Source: Moorella glycerini
GTDB lineage: Bacteria; Bacillota; DSM-521; Neomoorellales; Neomoorellaceae
NCBI RefSeq assembly: GCF_009735625.1
Contig: NZ_CP046244.1
Location: 1,240,001 to 1,304,000, forward strand
Length of the DNA: 64,000 nt
Direction of reading: 5' to 3'
Made by a program: the position numbers and the translations under genes. Positions 47,682-57,962 of this stretch are shown piece after piece (the first letter of the stretch is position 1; every line of letters begins with the position of its first letter). The notes beneath the pieces are model-generated. The model did no database searches. It saw only the letters and a list, made by a program, of their open reading frames with translations, and was not told the DNA's origin.

Positions 47682-50102
47682 TTGGCCTTGAGAGAGGGCG
47701 GTAAGATTTTAGAAGTCAACCTGGAAGAGGAAATGAAGCGTTCCTACATTGACTATGCCATGAGCGTTATTGTGGGCCGCGCTTTACCTGATGTCCGCGA
47801 TGGCTTGAAACCTGTCCACCGGCGGATCCTTTATGCCATGTACGAAGAGGGGCTGACCCCGGATAAGCCCCATAAAAAGTCGGCCGTCGTCGTGGGTACG
47901 GTGTTGGCCCGTTACCACCCCCACGGCGATGCCGCCGTCTATGAAACCATGGTCCGCCTGGCCCAGGATTTTGCCTGCCGCTATCCCCTGGTGGACGGCC
48001 ACGGTAACTTCGGTTCCGTCGACGGCGACTCCCCGGCGGCCATGCGCTATACCGAAGCCCGGCTGGCGAAAATTGCCCTGGCCATGCTGGCCGATATTGA
48101 TAAAGCGACCGTCGACTTCAGCGATAACTATGACGGCAGCCTGAAGGAACCGGTCGTGCTCCCGGCACGGATTCCCCAGCTTTTAGTCAACGGGTCGGCC
48201 GGCATTGCCGTGGGTATGGCCACCAACATCCCGCCCCATAACCTGGGGGAAGTTATCGATGCCCTGGTCTACCTGATTGACCACCCGGAGGCCGATCTCA
48301 AAGACCTGACCCGGTTTATCAAAGGACCGGACTTTCCTTCCGGAGGCCTGATTATCGGCCGGGAAGGGATTAGAAATGCCTATCGCACCGGGCGGGGTAG
48401 CATTAAGATTCGCGCCAAAGCCCAGGTGGAAACCTTAAACAACGGCAAGAGCCAGATTGTGGTCACGGAAATCCCCTACCAGGTCAACAAGGCCCGCCTG
48501 GTGGAAACTATTGGTGAGCTGGTGCGGGAAAAAAAAATTGACGGCATTGTTGAGCTGCGGGACGAGTCCGACCGGACGGGGATGCGCATTGTCATCGAGC
48601 TGCGCCGGGATGTCCAGCCCAGGGTGATCCTTAACCAGCTCTATAAACACACCCAGATGCAGGAGAATTTCGGGGTCATTATGCTGGCCCTGGTAGATGG
48701 AAGGCCGCGGGTCCTCAATTTACAGGAAATGCTGACCCTCTACCTGGATCACCAGAAGGAGGTTATCACCCGCCGTACCCGCTATCTCCTGGCCCAGGCC
48801 GAAGCCCGGGCCCATATCGTGGCGGGCCTGCGCATTGCCATCCAGTTTCTCGATGAAGTAATCAAGATTATCCGCCAGTCGCCCAATGAACCTGAAGCCT
48901 GCCGGGGCCTGATGGAGCGTTTTGCTTTAAGCGACAGGCAGGCCAAAGCCATTGTCGACATGCGCCTGGGGCGCCTCACGGCCCTGGAAAGGGAAAAACT
49001 GGAAGAAGAGTGGGAGGAACTGCAAAAGCGTATAGCCTACTTGAAGGAAGTCCTGGGCCATGAGGCCATGGTCTACGGCATAATCCGGGAGGAACTCCTG
49101 GAGTATAAAAATAGATTTGCTGATCCCCGCCGGACGCAAATTGTCCTGGAAGAAGAAAACCTGGAGGTAGAAGACCTGATTGCCCGGGAAGATATCGTCG
49201 TCACCCTGACCCGCCGCGGCTATGTCAAGCGCCAGCCGGTAGACGCCTACCGCAGCCAGAAGCGGGGCGGCCGCGGCATCCAGGCCATGGGTACCCGGGA
49301 AGAAGATTTTGTCCAGGACATCTTTGTCACTACCACCCATCACTACCTCCTTTTCTTTACCAATAAGGGGCGGGTCTTCCGCCTGCGGGGCCATGAAGTA
49401 CCGGAGGCCGGCCGCCAGGCCCGGGGGACGCCGCTGGTCAATTTAATTTATCTCCACAAGGAAGAAACCATTACCGCCGTTATTCCCATCCGCGACCCGG
49501 GCGAAGAGGCTTATCTCTTCATGGCCACCAGGAGGGGTACGGTGAAAAAGACCCCCCTGGCTGAATACCAGACTTCCCGGCGGGACGGCCTCATTGCCCT
49601 TAACCTGGAAGATGGCGATGAACTGATCGGTGTCCTGCGGACGGAAGGGGATAACGAAGTTATCCTGGTGACGCGCCGGGGCAAGGCCATCCGTTTTGCC
49701 GAAGATGAAGTCCGGCCCATGGGCCGGGCCGCCCACGGCGTGAAGGGCATCGAACTGGAAGACGGGGACGAGGTCATCGGCCTGGTCCGGGTTAAAGAAG
49801 GGGCCGAACTGGTCGTTGTTTCTGAGAAGGGTTTCGGCAAGCGGACGCCTTTAAGCGAGTACCGGGCCCAGGGCCGGGGCGGCAAGGGGATTATAACCAT
49901 GAACGTCACTGAGCGCACAGGCCCGGTAGCCGCGGTGACCGTCGCCGCCCCGGATGACGAGCTAATGCTGATTTCGGCCGAGGGGATTCTCATCCGCCTG
50001 GGGGTGGAAGACATCTCCCGCCAGGGACGCATTACCCGCGGCGTCACCCTGATGCGCCTGGATCCCAGTGACCGCGTGGTAGCCATAGCTCGCGTGCAGT
50101 AA
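47682..50102 (+). CDS. gyrA: DNA gyrase subunit A
   Basis: 806 residues from TTG 47682, seven bases after GAAGGTGG; an in-frame TTG at 47661 is the alternative. N-terminal breakage-reunion domain ([20 protein letters not shown], then [13 protein letters not shown]; catalytic Tyr in [10 protein letters not shown]), coiled coil, and six-bladed C-terminal beta-pinwheel with the GyrA box region [15 protein letters not shown]. The box identifies gyrase rather than topoisomerase IV. Confidence 0.97.
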   Translation: MALREGGKILEVNLEEEMKRSYIDYAMSVIVGRALPDVRDGLKPVHRRILYAMYEEGLTPDKPHKKSAVVVGTVLARYHPHGDAAVYETMVRLAQDFACRYPLVDGHGNFGSVDGDSPAAMRYTEARLAKIALAMLADIDKATVDFSDNYDGSLKEPVVLPARIPQLLVNGSAGIAVGMATNIPPHNLGEVIDALVYLIDHPEADLKDLTRFIKGPDFPSGGLIIGREGIRNAYRTGRGSIKIRAKAQVETLNNGKSQIVVTEIPYQVNKARLVETIGELVREKKIDGIVELRDESDRTGMRIVIELRRDVQPRVILNQLYKHTQMQENFGVIMLALVDGRPRVLNLQEMLTLYLDHQKEVITRRTRYLLAQAEARAHIVAGLRIAIQFLDEVIKIIRQSPNEPEACRGLMERFALSDRQAKAIVDMRLGRLTALEREKLEEEWEELQKRIAYLKEVLGHEAMVYGIIREELLEYKNRFADPRRTQIVLEEENLEVEDLIAREDIVVTLTRRGYVKRQPVDAYRSQKRGGRGIQAMGTREEDFVQDIFVTTTHHYLLFFTNKGRVFRLRGHEVPEAGRQARGTPLVNLIYLHKEETITAVIPIRDPGEEAYLFMATRRGTVKKTPLAEYQTSRRDGLIALNLEDGDELIGVLRTEGDNEVILVTRRGKAIRFAEDEVRPMGRAAHGVKGIELEDGDEVIGLVRVKEGAELVVVSEKGFGKRTPLSEYRAQGRGGKGIITMNVTERTGPVAAVTVAAPDDELMLISAEGILIRLGVEDISRQGRITRGVTLMRLDPSDRVVAIARVQ

Positions 50103-50236
50103 GACTTAAGTTTTATAGCAAAAATTATGTTATATTGAAGGATTATTGCTTAAGAGGTATCCCTGTAGTAGAATGAAGGAGAATGAAACTGTGCAGCCTG
50201 AACGGTCGAAGAGTGAACAATGTGGGGGGGTACAAA

Positions 50237-51124
50237 ATGGCAGCAGAAAAGGGAACCTGGACGGTAAAAAAGGGCCTGGCGGAGATGCTTAAAGGCGGCG
50301 TCATCATGGACGTCACCACCCCGGAACAGGCTAAAATTGCTGAAGAGGCCGGGGCCTGCGCCGTCATGGCCCTGGAACGGGTGCCGGCCGATATTCGCGC
50401 TGCCGGCGGGGTGGCCCGCATGGCCGACCCGACGGTTATCTTACGGATTATGGACGCCGTATCCATTCCGGTGATGGCCAAGGCTAGAATCGGCCATTTC
50501 GTGGAGGCGCAGATTTTAGAGGCCCTGGGCGTTGACTATATCGATGAAAGCGAAGTCCTAACGCCGGCCGATGAAGAATTCCATATCAATAAACATGAAT
50601 TCAAAGTGCCCTTCGTCTGTGGCGCCCGCAATCTCGGCGAGGCTTTAAGGCGCATCGGCGAGGGGGCGGCCATGATCCGCACCAAGGGCGAGCCCGGTAC
50701 AGGCAATGTCGTGGAGGCTGTCCGTCATATGCGCCGGGTAATGAGCGAGATCCGGCGCCTGCAGAACCTGCCCGATGAGGAATTGATGACCTTTGCCAAA
50801 GAAATCCAGGCTCCCTATGAACTGGTCCGGCAGGTGAAGGAACTGGGGCGCTTGCCGGTAGTCAACTTTGCCGCCGGCGGCATCGCCACCCCGGCCGACG
50901 CCGCTCTAATGATGCAGCTGGGCGCCGACGGTATCTTCGTCGGCTCCGGTATCTTTAAATCCAGCGACCCCATGAAACGGGCGCGGGCCATTGTGGCCGC
51001 CACCACCCACTTCCGGGAACCGGAAGTCCTGGCCGAGGTATCTAAAGACCTGGGTGAAGCCATGCCCGGCCTGGAGATTGCCACCATCAGGCAGGAAGAA
51101 CGCATGCAGGAACGCGGCTGGTAG
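50237..51124 (+). CDS. pdxS: pyridoxal 5'-phosphate synthase subunit PdxS
   Basis: 295 residues from ATG 50237, after a G-run ribosome-binding site; a start at 50183 is less likely. (Beta/alpha)8 barrel: [35 protein letters not shown] (active-site Lys), [15 protein letters not shown] and [20 protein letters not shown]. It makes PLP from ribose 5-phosphate, glyceraldehyde 3-phosphate and ammonia from PdxT. Confidence 0.97.
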   Translation: MAAEKGTWTVKKGLAEMLKGGVIMDVTTPEQAKIAEEAGACAVMALERVPADIRAAGGVARMADPTVILRIMDAVSIPVMAKARIGHFVEAQILEALGVDYIDESEVLTPADEEFHINKHEFKVPFVCGARNLGEALRRIGEGAAMIRTKGEPGTGNVVEAVRHMRRVMSEIRRLQNLPDEELMTFAKEIQAPYELVRQVKELGRLPVVNFAAGGIATPADAALMMQLGADGIFVGSGIFKSSDPMKRARAIVAATTHFREPEVLAEVSKDLGEAMPGLEIATIRQEERMQERGW

Positions 51125-51180
51125 GGCAGCATTGCAATCGTTACAATTTAATGTACTCAGGGGATAAAGAGGCGAGTAAA

Positions 51181-51747
51181 ATGAAAATCGGTGTGCTGGC
51201 CATGCAGGGCGCCTTCCGGGAGCATATTGCCTCCCTGGCGGCCCTGGGTGTGGAAGGTATAGAGATCCGGCGGGAAAGGCAACTGGAAGGTATTGCCGGG
51301 CTGATCATACCGGGCGGCGAGAGTACAACCATCGGCAAGCTAATGGAAGAGTTCAACCTCCTGGAACCTGTACGGTCACTGGCGGCAGCCGGTATGCCGG
51401 TCTTCGGCACCTGCGCCGGGATGGTACTCCTGGCCAAAGATATAATCGGCAGCGACCAGCCCCGCCTGGGGCTGATGCACGTCAGCGTCCGGCGCAACGC
51501 CTATGGCCGCCAGGTGGACAGCTTTGAGGTCGACCTGGAGATCCCCGTCCTGGGGGAGGAGCCCTTTCATGCCGTCTTTATCCGCGCTCCTTACCTGGAG
51601 AGGGTTGAGCCCCCGGCGGAATCCCTGGCCACCTTTATGGGCAAGTCCGTCATGGCCCGCCAGGGGAACCTCCTGGCGACGGCCTTCCACCCGGAACTGA
51701 CTAAAGATTTACGAGTACACCGCTATTTCCTGGCGATGATAAAATAA
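51181..51747 (+). CDS. pdxT: pyridoxal 5'-phosphate synthase glutaminase subunit PdxT
   Basis: 188 residues from ATG 51181. GVLAMQGAFREHIASL, IPGGESTTIGKL, FGTCAGMVLLA (nucleophile Cys) and TAFHPELT (His-Glu) form the class I glutaminase triad. It feeds ammonia to PdxS. 56 bases after pdxS; ends at a clear terminator. Confidence 0.97.
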   Translation: MKIGVLAMQGAFREHIASLAALGVEGIEIRRERQLEGIAGLIIPGGESTTIGKLMEEFNLLEPVRSLAAAGMPVFGTCAGMVLLAKDIIGSDQPRLGLMHVSVRRNAYGRQVDSFEVDLEIPVLGEEPFHAVFIRAPYLERVEPPAESLATFMGKSVMARQGNLLATAFHPELTKDLRVHRYFLAMIK

Positions 51748-51775
51748 GAGGGCTGGCGACAGCCCTTCTTTTCTT
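51746..51775 (+). terminator. intrinsic terminator of pdxST
   Basis: GGGCTG-GCGA-CAGCCC (51750-51765) followed by TTCTTTTCTTT. Confidence 0.85.
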
Positions 51776-51813
51776 TCACTCAGCCAATTATCAAGAACTA
51801 CCGGGGAGACTTT

Positions 51814-52950
51814 ATGGAAGCAGGTCAACTTTTTGCCCGCAGCATAGATATCTTGAAAGCCTACCAGTCACCTACGGGTGCTTTTCCTGCGGCTCCTGAT
51901 TACCCGCCCTATAATTACGCCTGGCTGCGGGATGGGACCTTTAGCGCCCGCGCCCTGGACCTGGTCGGGGAAAGGGAAGCAGCCGCTGGCTTTTACCGCT
52001 TTGGAGCCCGCACCATTATCGCCCATGGCTACAAGGTAGAGAGAGCCATGGCGGCCGTGGCCCGGGGCCAGCCCATAGGGGATGCCACCTGCCTCCATAC
52101 CCGCTATACCCTGGCCGGGGAAGAAGGCCGGGAGCCCTGGGGCAATTTCCAGCTGGACGGCTACGGCACCTACCTCTGGGGCCTGGCCGCCCACCTGCGG
52201 GCCGGCGGCCCCTGGGAAGATATTTACCGCCGGGCCGTTGACCTGGTGGTGCCTTACCTCACCGGCCTCTGGCAGCACCCCTGCCTGGACTGCTGGGAGG
52301 AATACGGTGATTACCGCCACCCCTCCACCCTGGCGGCCATATATGGCGGCTTGCAGGCCATTTTACCCTGGCTGGAGGACGAAAGCCGAAAAACAGGATT
52401 CCACGACGCCGGCAGGGAACCAGAAAGGGAGCAAAATCCGGGACGGCTGGTTTTAAAGGTAGAAGATGTACTGGAACGGCTGCCTGAACTGGCCAGGAGT
52501 GAGTTTATCCGGGACGGTCACTGGGTAAAGTTTGCCGGGCAGGATGCCGTTGATGCCAATCTCCTCTGGCTGGGAGTACCCTTCGGCCTCTGCAGCCTGG
52601 ATGATCCCGTCTTCCGGGAGACGGTGGCCAGGATCGCAACCGAACTTTGTTCCGGTGGCGTCAAGCGCTATTCTGCAGATACCTACTACGGCGGCGGGCA
52701 GTGGCTGCTCCTCACCGCCTGGCTGGCCTGGTACTACCGCCTGCGGGGGGAAGAAGCCCCGGCCCGGAAACTCCTGGCCTGGGTGGAAGCCCGGGCCGAT
52801 ACCAACGGCTTCCTGCCGGAGCAGGTGCCGGAAAACCTTACTTCCGAGGCCCACTACCACTACTGGCTGGAGCGCTGGGGGCCCATCGCCAACCCCCTCC
52901 TCTGGTCTCACGCCATGTATATCATTGCCGCAAGGGGCATGGAAGTTTAA
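51814..52950 (+). CDS. glycoside hydrolase family 15-like protein
   Basis: 378 residues. SPTGAFPAAPDYPPYNYAWL, then RDGTFSARALDLVGE is the GH15 (glucoamylase/trehalase-like) substrate-site region; HPSTLAAIYGGLQAIL and FLPEQVPENLTSEAHYHYW are also family-like and carry candidate catalytic glutamates. It is shorter than full bacterial glucoamylases, with only the (alpha/alpha)6 barrel and no N-terminal super-beta domain. No signal peptide, so probably cytosolic. ATG 51814 after GGGGAG. Confidence 0.82.
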   Translation: MEAGQLFARSIDILKAYQSPTGAFPAAPDYPPYNYAWLRDGTFSARALDLVGEREAAAGFYRFGARTIIAHGYKVERAMAAVARGQPIGDATCLHTRYTLAGEEGREPWGNFQLDGYGTYLWGLAAHLRAGGPWEDIYRRAVDLVVPYLTGLWQHPCLDCWEEYGDYRHPSTLAAIYGGLQAILPWLEDESRKTGFHDAGREPEREQNPGRLVLKVEDVLERLPELARSEFIRDGHWVKFAGQDAVDANLLWLGVPFGLCSLDDPVFRETVARIATELCSGGVKRYSADTYYGGGQWLLLTAWLAWYYRLRGEEAPARKLLAWVEARADTNGFLPEQVPENLTSEAHYHYWLERWGPIANPLLWSHAMYIIAARGMEV

Positions 52951-53048
52951 AATAACTATCGTCCGTCGCCATCATGACCTGCAAGTGTTAATTCAACCGC
53001 TTGCAGAACTTACCTTCATCTGATATACTGATATTCGGAGGTGGGATC

Positions 53049-53354
53049 ATGAACGCTGCTCTAACAGAAACCACAAAAATAGGTAAAAGGGGTACGGTTG
53101 TAATTCCGGCAAGCCTGCGTCGTAGATACGGCTTGAAAGAAGGGGCTTTGATGATAGCCGAAGCATGCCCGGAAGGGATATTATTGCGCCCGGCGGTAGC
53201 CCTGCCCGTAGAAATTTATAGTCCTGAACGTAAGGCCGAATTTCTTTTAAATAATTGCATAACACCTGAAGATTATGCCTGGGCCGTCGAGGAGGTACGC
53301 CGGCTGGGATTGGATCCAGCTAATATCCCCCATGAAAGGTTAAAAGATAATTAA
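53049..53354 (+). CDS. AbrB/MazE-type antitoxin
   Basis: 101 residues from ATG 53049 with GGAGGTGGGATC upstream. N-terminal swapped-hairpin AbrB domain: TTKIGKRGTVVIPASLRRRY followed by GLKEGALMIAEACPEGILLR. The C-terminal part probably wraps the toxin. Its TAATG end overlaps the toxin start. Expected to repress its own promoter. Confidence 0.87.
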   Translation: MNAALTETTKIGKRGTVVIPASLRRRYGLKEGALMIAEACPEGILLRPAVALPVEIYSPERKAEFLLNNCITPEDYAWAVEEVRRLGLDPANIPHERLKDN

Positions 53355-53770
53355 TGGACCGGCTATTTTTGGATGCCAATGTATTATTTTCCGCCGCTTA
53401 TGGCAGTCCTACGCTAAACCAGTTATGGGAAAGGGAACGCCATAATCGCTGTCGGCTTTTGGCCTCCAATTATGTAATCGAAGAAGCCCGGCGTAACCTT
53501 GAACAACAGGAACATTTAATACGCCTGGAAAAACTGGTGGCGCAACTTAGAATCGTTCCCGAGGCCGACATCACCATTCCCTGTCCAATTAATCTACCGG
53601 TTAAGGATCATCCTGTACTTGTAGCTGCGATCCAGGCCCGGGCAACCCATCTCATTACAGGGGATTTACGTCATTTTGCCCCTTATCGTGGCCAGGTTAT
53701 TGCAGGTGTACGCATCTGTACCCCCCGTGATTACTTTAGCAGCCTGGAGGACGTAGCCACGCCCGGATAA
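53354..53770 (+). CDS. PIN-domain toxin (VapC-like)
   Basis: 138 residues. LFLDANVLFSAAYG supplies the first catalytic Asp, VIEEARRNL a Glu, VKDHPVLVAAI and HLITGDLRHF the remaining acids of the PIN ribonuclease site. Forms a toxin-antitoxin pair with the gene just upstream. Confidence 0.87.
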   Translation: MDRLFLDANVLFSAAYGSPTLNQLWERERHNRCRLLASNYVIEEARRNLEQQEHLIRLEKLVAQLRIVPEADITIPCPINLPVKDHPVLVAAIQARATHLITGDLRHFAPYRGQVIAGVRICTPRDYFSSLEDVATPG

Positions 53771-54135
53771 CCCTCGCAGTTGCGGTCGAAGCCGGTGCCT
53801 GTAGTGACGGCTACCCCGGCCCTCCCCGGCACTTTGATTTTAGACATACTTTATGCTCCATATGTCCATAAAGCGGAGAGAAAGTGGAGAGAAAGCGGAG
53901 AGGGTCCGGAATAAAGCGTTAAATATAGTTTAACCTGCAGTAGCTTTACGAGGGCGGCGCAACTTTAAGATTTTTACGGATTACGAAAAAGACACGCCGG
54001 TGGCCGGACCGGTAACCACCTGATTTTTTATCCCTTCTACCGGCAACGAGAAAAACGTCCCGGTCCCGGACGGTTACGCAATTAGCCATCACCTCCGGCT
54101 CCCTGTTAGAATGGGGGCGAAAGGAGGTGAGCAAG
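53771..54135. other. intergenic region with tandem purine-rich motif
   Basis: Three near-copies of GYGGAGAGAAA (53873-53905) end in GCGGAGAGGGTCCGGA, followed by GTTAAATATAGTTTAA. A similar tract lies on minus at 9960-10015. A minus-strand frame at 53946-54167 has no good ribosome-binding site and is not called. Confidence 0.45.
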
Positions 54136-54474
54136 ATGGCCAGAGTAACAGCGCCCCTAATGTCCATGGATGCCAGCGGCGCTGTGGGGAAATCCCTGGT
54201 ATTCGGTAAATGGAAGGGTATTAATTATGCGCGCCGGTATCTTGTGCCTGTGAATCCCAATACCATGAACCAGAAGAAAGTCCGCGGCTATTTCTCCCGC
54301 GCGGTGGCCGCCTGGCACGGCGAGAACAGCGAGGTTAAAACGGCATGGAACACGGCCGCCGGCAGCAGGGCCATGACAGGGTTTAATTACTACGTGGCCC
54401 AGTACATCAAGTACCTTCACTCCCACAACGGCGAGGACCCTACCGCCCCCTACCAGCCGCCCGGACAACCGTGA
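54136..54474 (+). CDS. hypothetical protein, possibly phage-related
   Basis: 112 residues from ATG 54136 with a strong AAAGGAGGTGAG upstream. Sequence MARVTAPLMSMDASGAVGKS, then VFGKWKGINYARRYLVPVNP. I do not recognise a family with confidence; small basic proteins with a GxxGKxLVFxxWKG pattern occur in prophage regions. No secretion signal or TM segment. Followed by a strong hairpin. Confidence 0.65.
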   Translation: MARVTAPLMSMDASGAVGKSLVFGKWKGINYARRYLVPVNPNTMNQKKVRGYFSRAVAAWHGENSEVKTAWNTAAGSRAMTGFNYYVAQYIKYLHSHNGEDPTAPYQPPGQP

Positions 54475-54486
54475 TTGCTGCACCCC

Positions 54487-54521
54487 AAGGAGCGGCAAGG
54501 CTATTAGCTTTGCCGCTCCTT
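54487..54521 (+). terminator. strong hairpin after the hypothetical gene
   Basis: AAGGAGCGGCAA and TTGCCGCTCCTT pair perfectly around a short loop. The following sequence (GAATC) has no T-run, so termination is probable but not certain. Confidence 0.55.
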
Positions 54522-54593
54522 GAATCATGCCGATGAAGCCCCGGCACCATCTCCGCCTTGCCGGCAAGGCCAGAGGCGGAATAGTCTCGAGGT

Positions 54594-54628
54594 TTAAGGA
54601 AGTGAAGAAAACCTCATTATCTTGAAAT
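54594..54628 (-). pseudogene. displaced 3' end of the vapC at 59004-59408
   Basis: Joining minus-strand sequence at the 9-bp duplication TCTTGAAAT restores a vapC ending HFKIMRFSSLP followed by TAA at 54596-54594. Endings of the type FDRHF..M.F..LP are common in PIN proteins. This is the native tail separated from its gene by the element at 54629-59020. Confidence 0.75.
54620..54628. repeat. left 9-bp target-site duplication of the DUF4338 element
   Basis: TCTTGAAAT, identical to 59021-59029 on the other side of the element. Confidence 0.85.
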
Positions 54629-54841
54629 CAGTGCTGACGCATGAACTTATTTCAAAACGGGTTTAAAGATCAAAAAACAGGCGACCAGGCGATGTGATAA
54701 GAAACCAAGACGGGAAAAAGGGCTTTTTATGTCTGCGGGAGTTTGGGAGGGAAAAGCGGGGGTAAAAAAAGGTGCAGCAAAGTAAGCCACCCCTTAAGGG
54801 GGCTTGTGGGTAGGGATTAAATGGCAACTGGCGTAAAAATA

Positions 54842-55788
54842 TTAAAGGGCCAGCCGTATCCTGGGGGCTCTGGTGCAAAGGGCTAGCAATTGGTCGGGAT
54901 TAAGCCAGCGGTTCATCCAGGTTTCCCGGAGAAACCTGATGGTTCCCCTTAGGCCCAATTCCTGTACTTTTTTCATCAAGGCCTCTGTATGTAAGGTCAG
55001 GATATTCAACAGATGCCCCAGATGCATGAGCAAATGCCAGTTTTTCATTGCCGTCCAGTTCAGGGAAAAGGCGTGTTCGTACTGGTAGCCCTGATGCTTT
55101 TCCAGCAGGATATTTTCTTCGATGTCCCAGCGGTGGCGGGCCGCTTTATTGCAACGGGCGACTATATTTTGTTTCGTTAATGGCCGTGAGGATACCCACA
55201 TCCAGTGGGCCTCCTTCTTGGCACCGTTCTCTTCCCATGTCTCTGTGCATCCCGCCACATGGATTTTTAACCGTCGTAAGGACCCGGAAACTTCCCGGAA
55301 CTCGTAGTCGATGTGGTTGGCCCACCAAAAGTTTTGCTCCCGATTGCCCCACCGGTACTTTAGGGTCTGGTCTTTTTCCAGTTTTCTAATGGCCTGCGCC
55401 TCTTCCGCAACACTTATCAGGCGGTCTTGAGGCAGAACAAACATAAAATCCAGATGTAATTGGCGGCACAGGGCCATTATTGGTCCATTGGCATACAGGC
55501 CGTCAGCTACTATCATCATGCGTAACTTGGGAAAGGCTTTACGCAGGCGTACCAGTAACCGTTTACAGGCTTTTAATTCGCAATCCTGTTTGGTGAATAT
55601 GATGTCCTCGCCGGCGGGGTTTTCACAGAACTCCGTGAGTAAGGGGATGGTTACCCCCTGGGGGCCGACCAGGACTGCTTCTAAAGCATAAGCGGCATAT
55701 GATACCTCTTCCCCACGTTGACGGTGGAGGGCTTCTTTAGCCCAGGGCCACCGGCGCGCTATCTTCTGGGTCCCATCGATGGCTACTA
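54842..55788 (-). pseudogene. C-terminal part of split IS4-like transposase
   Basis: Carries the DDE core: AIDGTQKIARRWPWAK (first Asp), MMIVADGLYANGPIM (second Asp) and RHRWDIEENILLEKHQGY (Glu), which shows the R-3-E-6-K spacing of the IS4 group. Joined to 57484-57960 across the 5-bp TACTA duplication, the frame reads LLVEKHYIVAIDGTQ without interruption. The fragment has its own ATG at 55804 only because of IS1380 sequence. Not expected to be functional alone. Confidence 0.88.
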
Positions 55789-57483
55789 CCTGAATCCGTG
55801 ACAACCCAATAACAAAATATCTGGATATGGCTCAAAACCTCGCGAAAAATAAGGTATAATAGGCTGGATGGCAAACGAATCCATGTTCACCTGCGAGGTG
55901 CGGCCATGAAATTCATCATTGAACAGTCTGATGAACACCTTACCCCCGTTGCCGGACTGGCTCTGGTGGGGGAAATCATTGATCATACTGCTCTGAAACT
56001 CAGGCTAAATAAGACCCGGATACCTGGTGTTTCTTCTCCGGATATTTCTCACGGGGATGTTATCACCTCTTACGTGGGCCTGCTTTGCCAGGGTCGCAGT
56101 GATTTTGACCATATTGAGCTTTTTCGGGATGACCCCTTCTTCGCTGCGGCGCTGGGTATTCAGGATGTGCCTTCAAGCCCTACCCTGCGCCAGCGCCTGG
56201 ATATGATAGCTCATAGTGTACCCTACCAGGAGATTATCCTCGAGGAAACGGCCAGGTTCCTTAAGAAACTTAAGGCACCGGTAACTCCTGTTACCCTGGG
56301 TTCCAGGGAACTAAAGCGCCAATATGTCCCTTTGGATATTGATGTTACTCCCTTTGATAATTCAAATTCCAAGAAAGAGGGTGTTTCCAGGACCTATAAG
56401 GGCTACGACGGTTATGCGCCTATCTTCGCCTACCTCGGTAGGGAAGGCTACTGCGTCCATACCGAACTGCGGGCCGGGAAACAGCATTGCCAAAAAGGGA
56501 CGCCGGAGTTCCTGCGACAAGCTCTAACCTTTGCTCGCGCTATCACTTCGCTGCCACTTTTAGTACGGATGGATGGCGGTAATGACAGCCAGGATAATCT
56601 CCAGGTCTGTTTGGACCCGGAAATCAAAGCCGATTTTATCATTAAGCGTAACCTGCGCAAGGAAACGCCGGAGGCCTGGCTGGCCATTGCCAAGGAAAAT
56701 GGTACCGCCACCCTAGAACGGGAGGGAAAAACCGTCTATCGGGGGCACCAGATGGTGAAAATCGAGGGTGCTGACACCCCTGTCCGTCTGGTGTATAAGG
56801 TCACCGAGCGGACGATATTACGAAACGGCCAGCTTCTCCTGGTCCCGGAAATTGAGGTCGAAACCTACTGGACCACTTTACCCGACCCGGTGGAGGATAT
56901 CATTACCCTCTACCACGACCACGGCACCAGTGAGCAATTCCACAGTGAAATCAAAAACGATTTAGACCTGGAACGGCTGCCCAGCGGCAAGTTTGCCACC
57001 AATGACCTGGTGCTACACCTGGGTGTTTTCGCCTACAACATTCTAAGGCTTCTGGGGCAGTTTAGCCTCCCGCTAAAGGAGGTACCGCTGCGCAATAAGA
57101 AAGCTCAACGCCGGCGGCTGCGTACCGTTATACAAAACCTGATTACCATAGCGTCCCGGCTGGTTCACCACGCCCGGCAGGTCAAATTACGATTTGGGCA
57201 GCACAGCCCGTGGTATCCAGCTTTCCGGTACCTATATAAAGCGTTGGCTTAATACAGAACTTCTAGCTCCAGTTAGCTGTATAAGCAGGCTCCAAGCCTC
57301 TTAGGACGAGAGGTCTACTTTGTTATTCCCTTATCCAGGGGACCCAAGGTAAGAGTAAATAGCCTTCGTCCACATAATCAACTTTAGACCCAATTCAATG
57401 TATCAGCAGATGTTAAATATAACTGTTAATACCATTTACTGTTAGTGCGAGTTCTACCCAGTTGTTATTATCACGGATTCAGG
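55789..57483 (+). mobile_element. IS1380-family insertion sequence, complete
   Basis: 1695 bp. Terminal inverted repeats CCTGAATCCGTGA (55789-55801) and TCACGGATTCAGG (57471-57483), 13 bp perfect. Target duplication TACTA at 55784-55788 and 57484-57488. Inserted in the transposase gene of the surrounding element. The 200 bases after its transposase are non-coding. Confidence 0.95.
55906..57252 (+). CDS. IS1380 family transposase
   Basis: 448 residues, DDE fold. PLDIDVTPFDNSNSKKEG (first Asp), LPLLVRMDGGNDSQDN (second Asp), and HDHGTSEQFHSEIKNDLDLE (Glu) match IS1380. ATG 55906 within the element. Intact, so the element may be active. Confidence 0.95.
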   Translation: MKFIIEQSDEHLTPVAGLALVGEIIDHTALKLRLNKTRIPGVSSPDISHGDVITSYVGLLCQGRSDFDHIELFRDDPFFAAALGIQDVPSSPTLRQRLDMIAHSVPYQEIILEETARFLKKLKAPVTPVTLGSRELKRQYVPLDIDVTPFDNSNSKKEGVSRTYKGYDGYAPIFAYLGREGYCVHTELRAGKQHCQKGTPEFLRQALTFARAITSLPLLVRMDGGNDSQDNLQVCLDPEIKADFIIKRNLRKETPEAWLAIAKENGTATLEREGKTVYRGHQMVKIEGADTPVRLVYKVTERTILRNGQLLLVPEIEVETYWTTLPDPVEDIITLYHDHGTSEQFHSEIKNDLDLERLPSGKFATNDLVLHLGVFAYNILRLLGQFSLPLKEVPLRNKKAQRRRLRTVIQNLITIASRLVHHARQVKLRFGQHSPWYPAFRYLYKALA

Positions 57484-57960
57484 TACTATATAATGCTTTT
57501 CTACCAGTAATGCCTGGAGCTGCCGGTTACGCAGCAGTCGTTTGATTGTTTGCACCAGAACTCCTTCCAGTTGCTCCGGATTGATCTTTTCCAACAGACG
57601 ATTGACGGTGTCCATATGGGGGATACTTTCAATCTCCGGAAATACCTCCCTAAATAGCTCCCAAAAGGTGGGTCGGGTCAGTTCTCGATTGGCTTCCCTC
57701 CTTGAACTATAGGCGAAGATGAATAGAAACAGCGCGAAGGTCAGGAGTACGACCAGTTTATGCCGGATGCTTCCCGGCCGCCTGGGGTCTGGTAGGCGGG
57801 CGAATTTCTCCATCAATTGCGGTAACTGTGAACGCCATACCGGCAATTGTGCCGCCAACGCCCCTTGCCGTTCGGCGCCCTCCTTGGCACTGTTGATATA
57901 GGCATTTTTACGATTGGCCAGGGTCGCCGGGTGGAGGGTTTCGGGATGCCGTAAGGCCAT
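57484..57960 (-). pseudogene. N-terminal part of split IS4-like transposase
   Basis: About 159 native residues from ATG 57960: MALRHPETLHPATLANRKNA, an LTFALFLFIFAYSSRREANR segment and ESIPHMDTVNRLLEKINPEQ before the break. Interrupted by IS1380 after LLVEKHYIV. The start is 3 bases downstream of the DUF4338 gene stop, so the two were translated from one message. Confidence 0.85.
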
Positions 57961-57962
57961 AT

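Noticed and set aside
53873-53905. Tandem GYGGAGAGAAA as a CRISPR-like array
   Set aside because: Units are 11 bases with no spacers; not CRISPR. No CRISPR array was seen anywhere in the window.
53946-54167. 73-codon minus frame divergent from the hypothetical gene
   Set aside because: Internal ATG abuts its Shine-Dalgarno and no family is recognised; possible but not supported enough to list.
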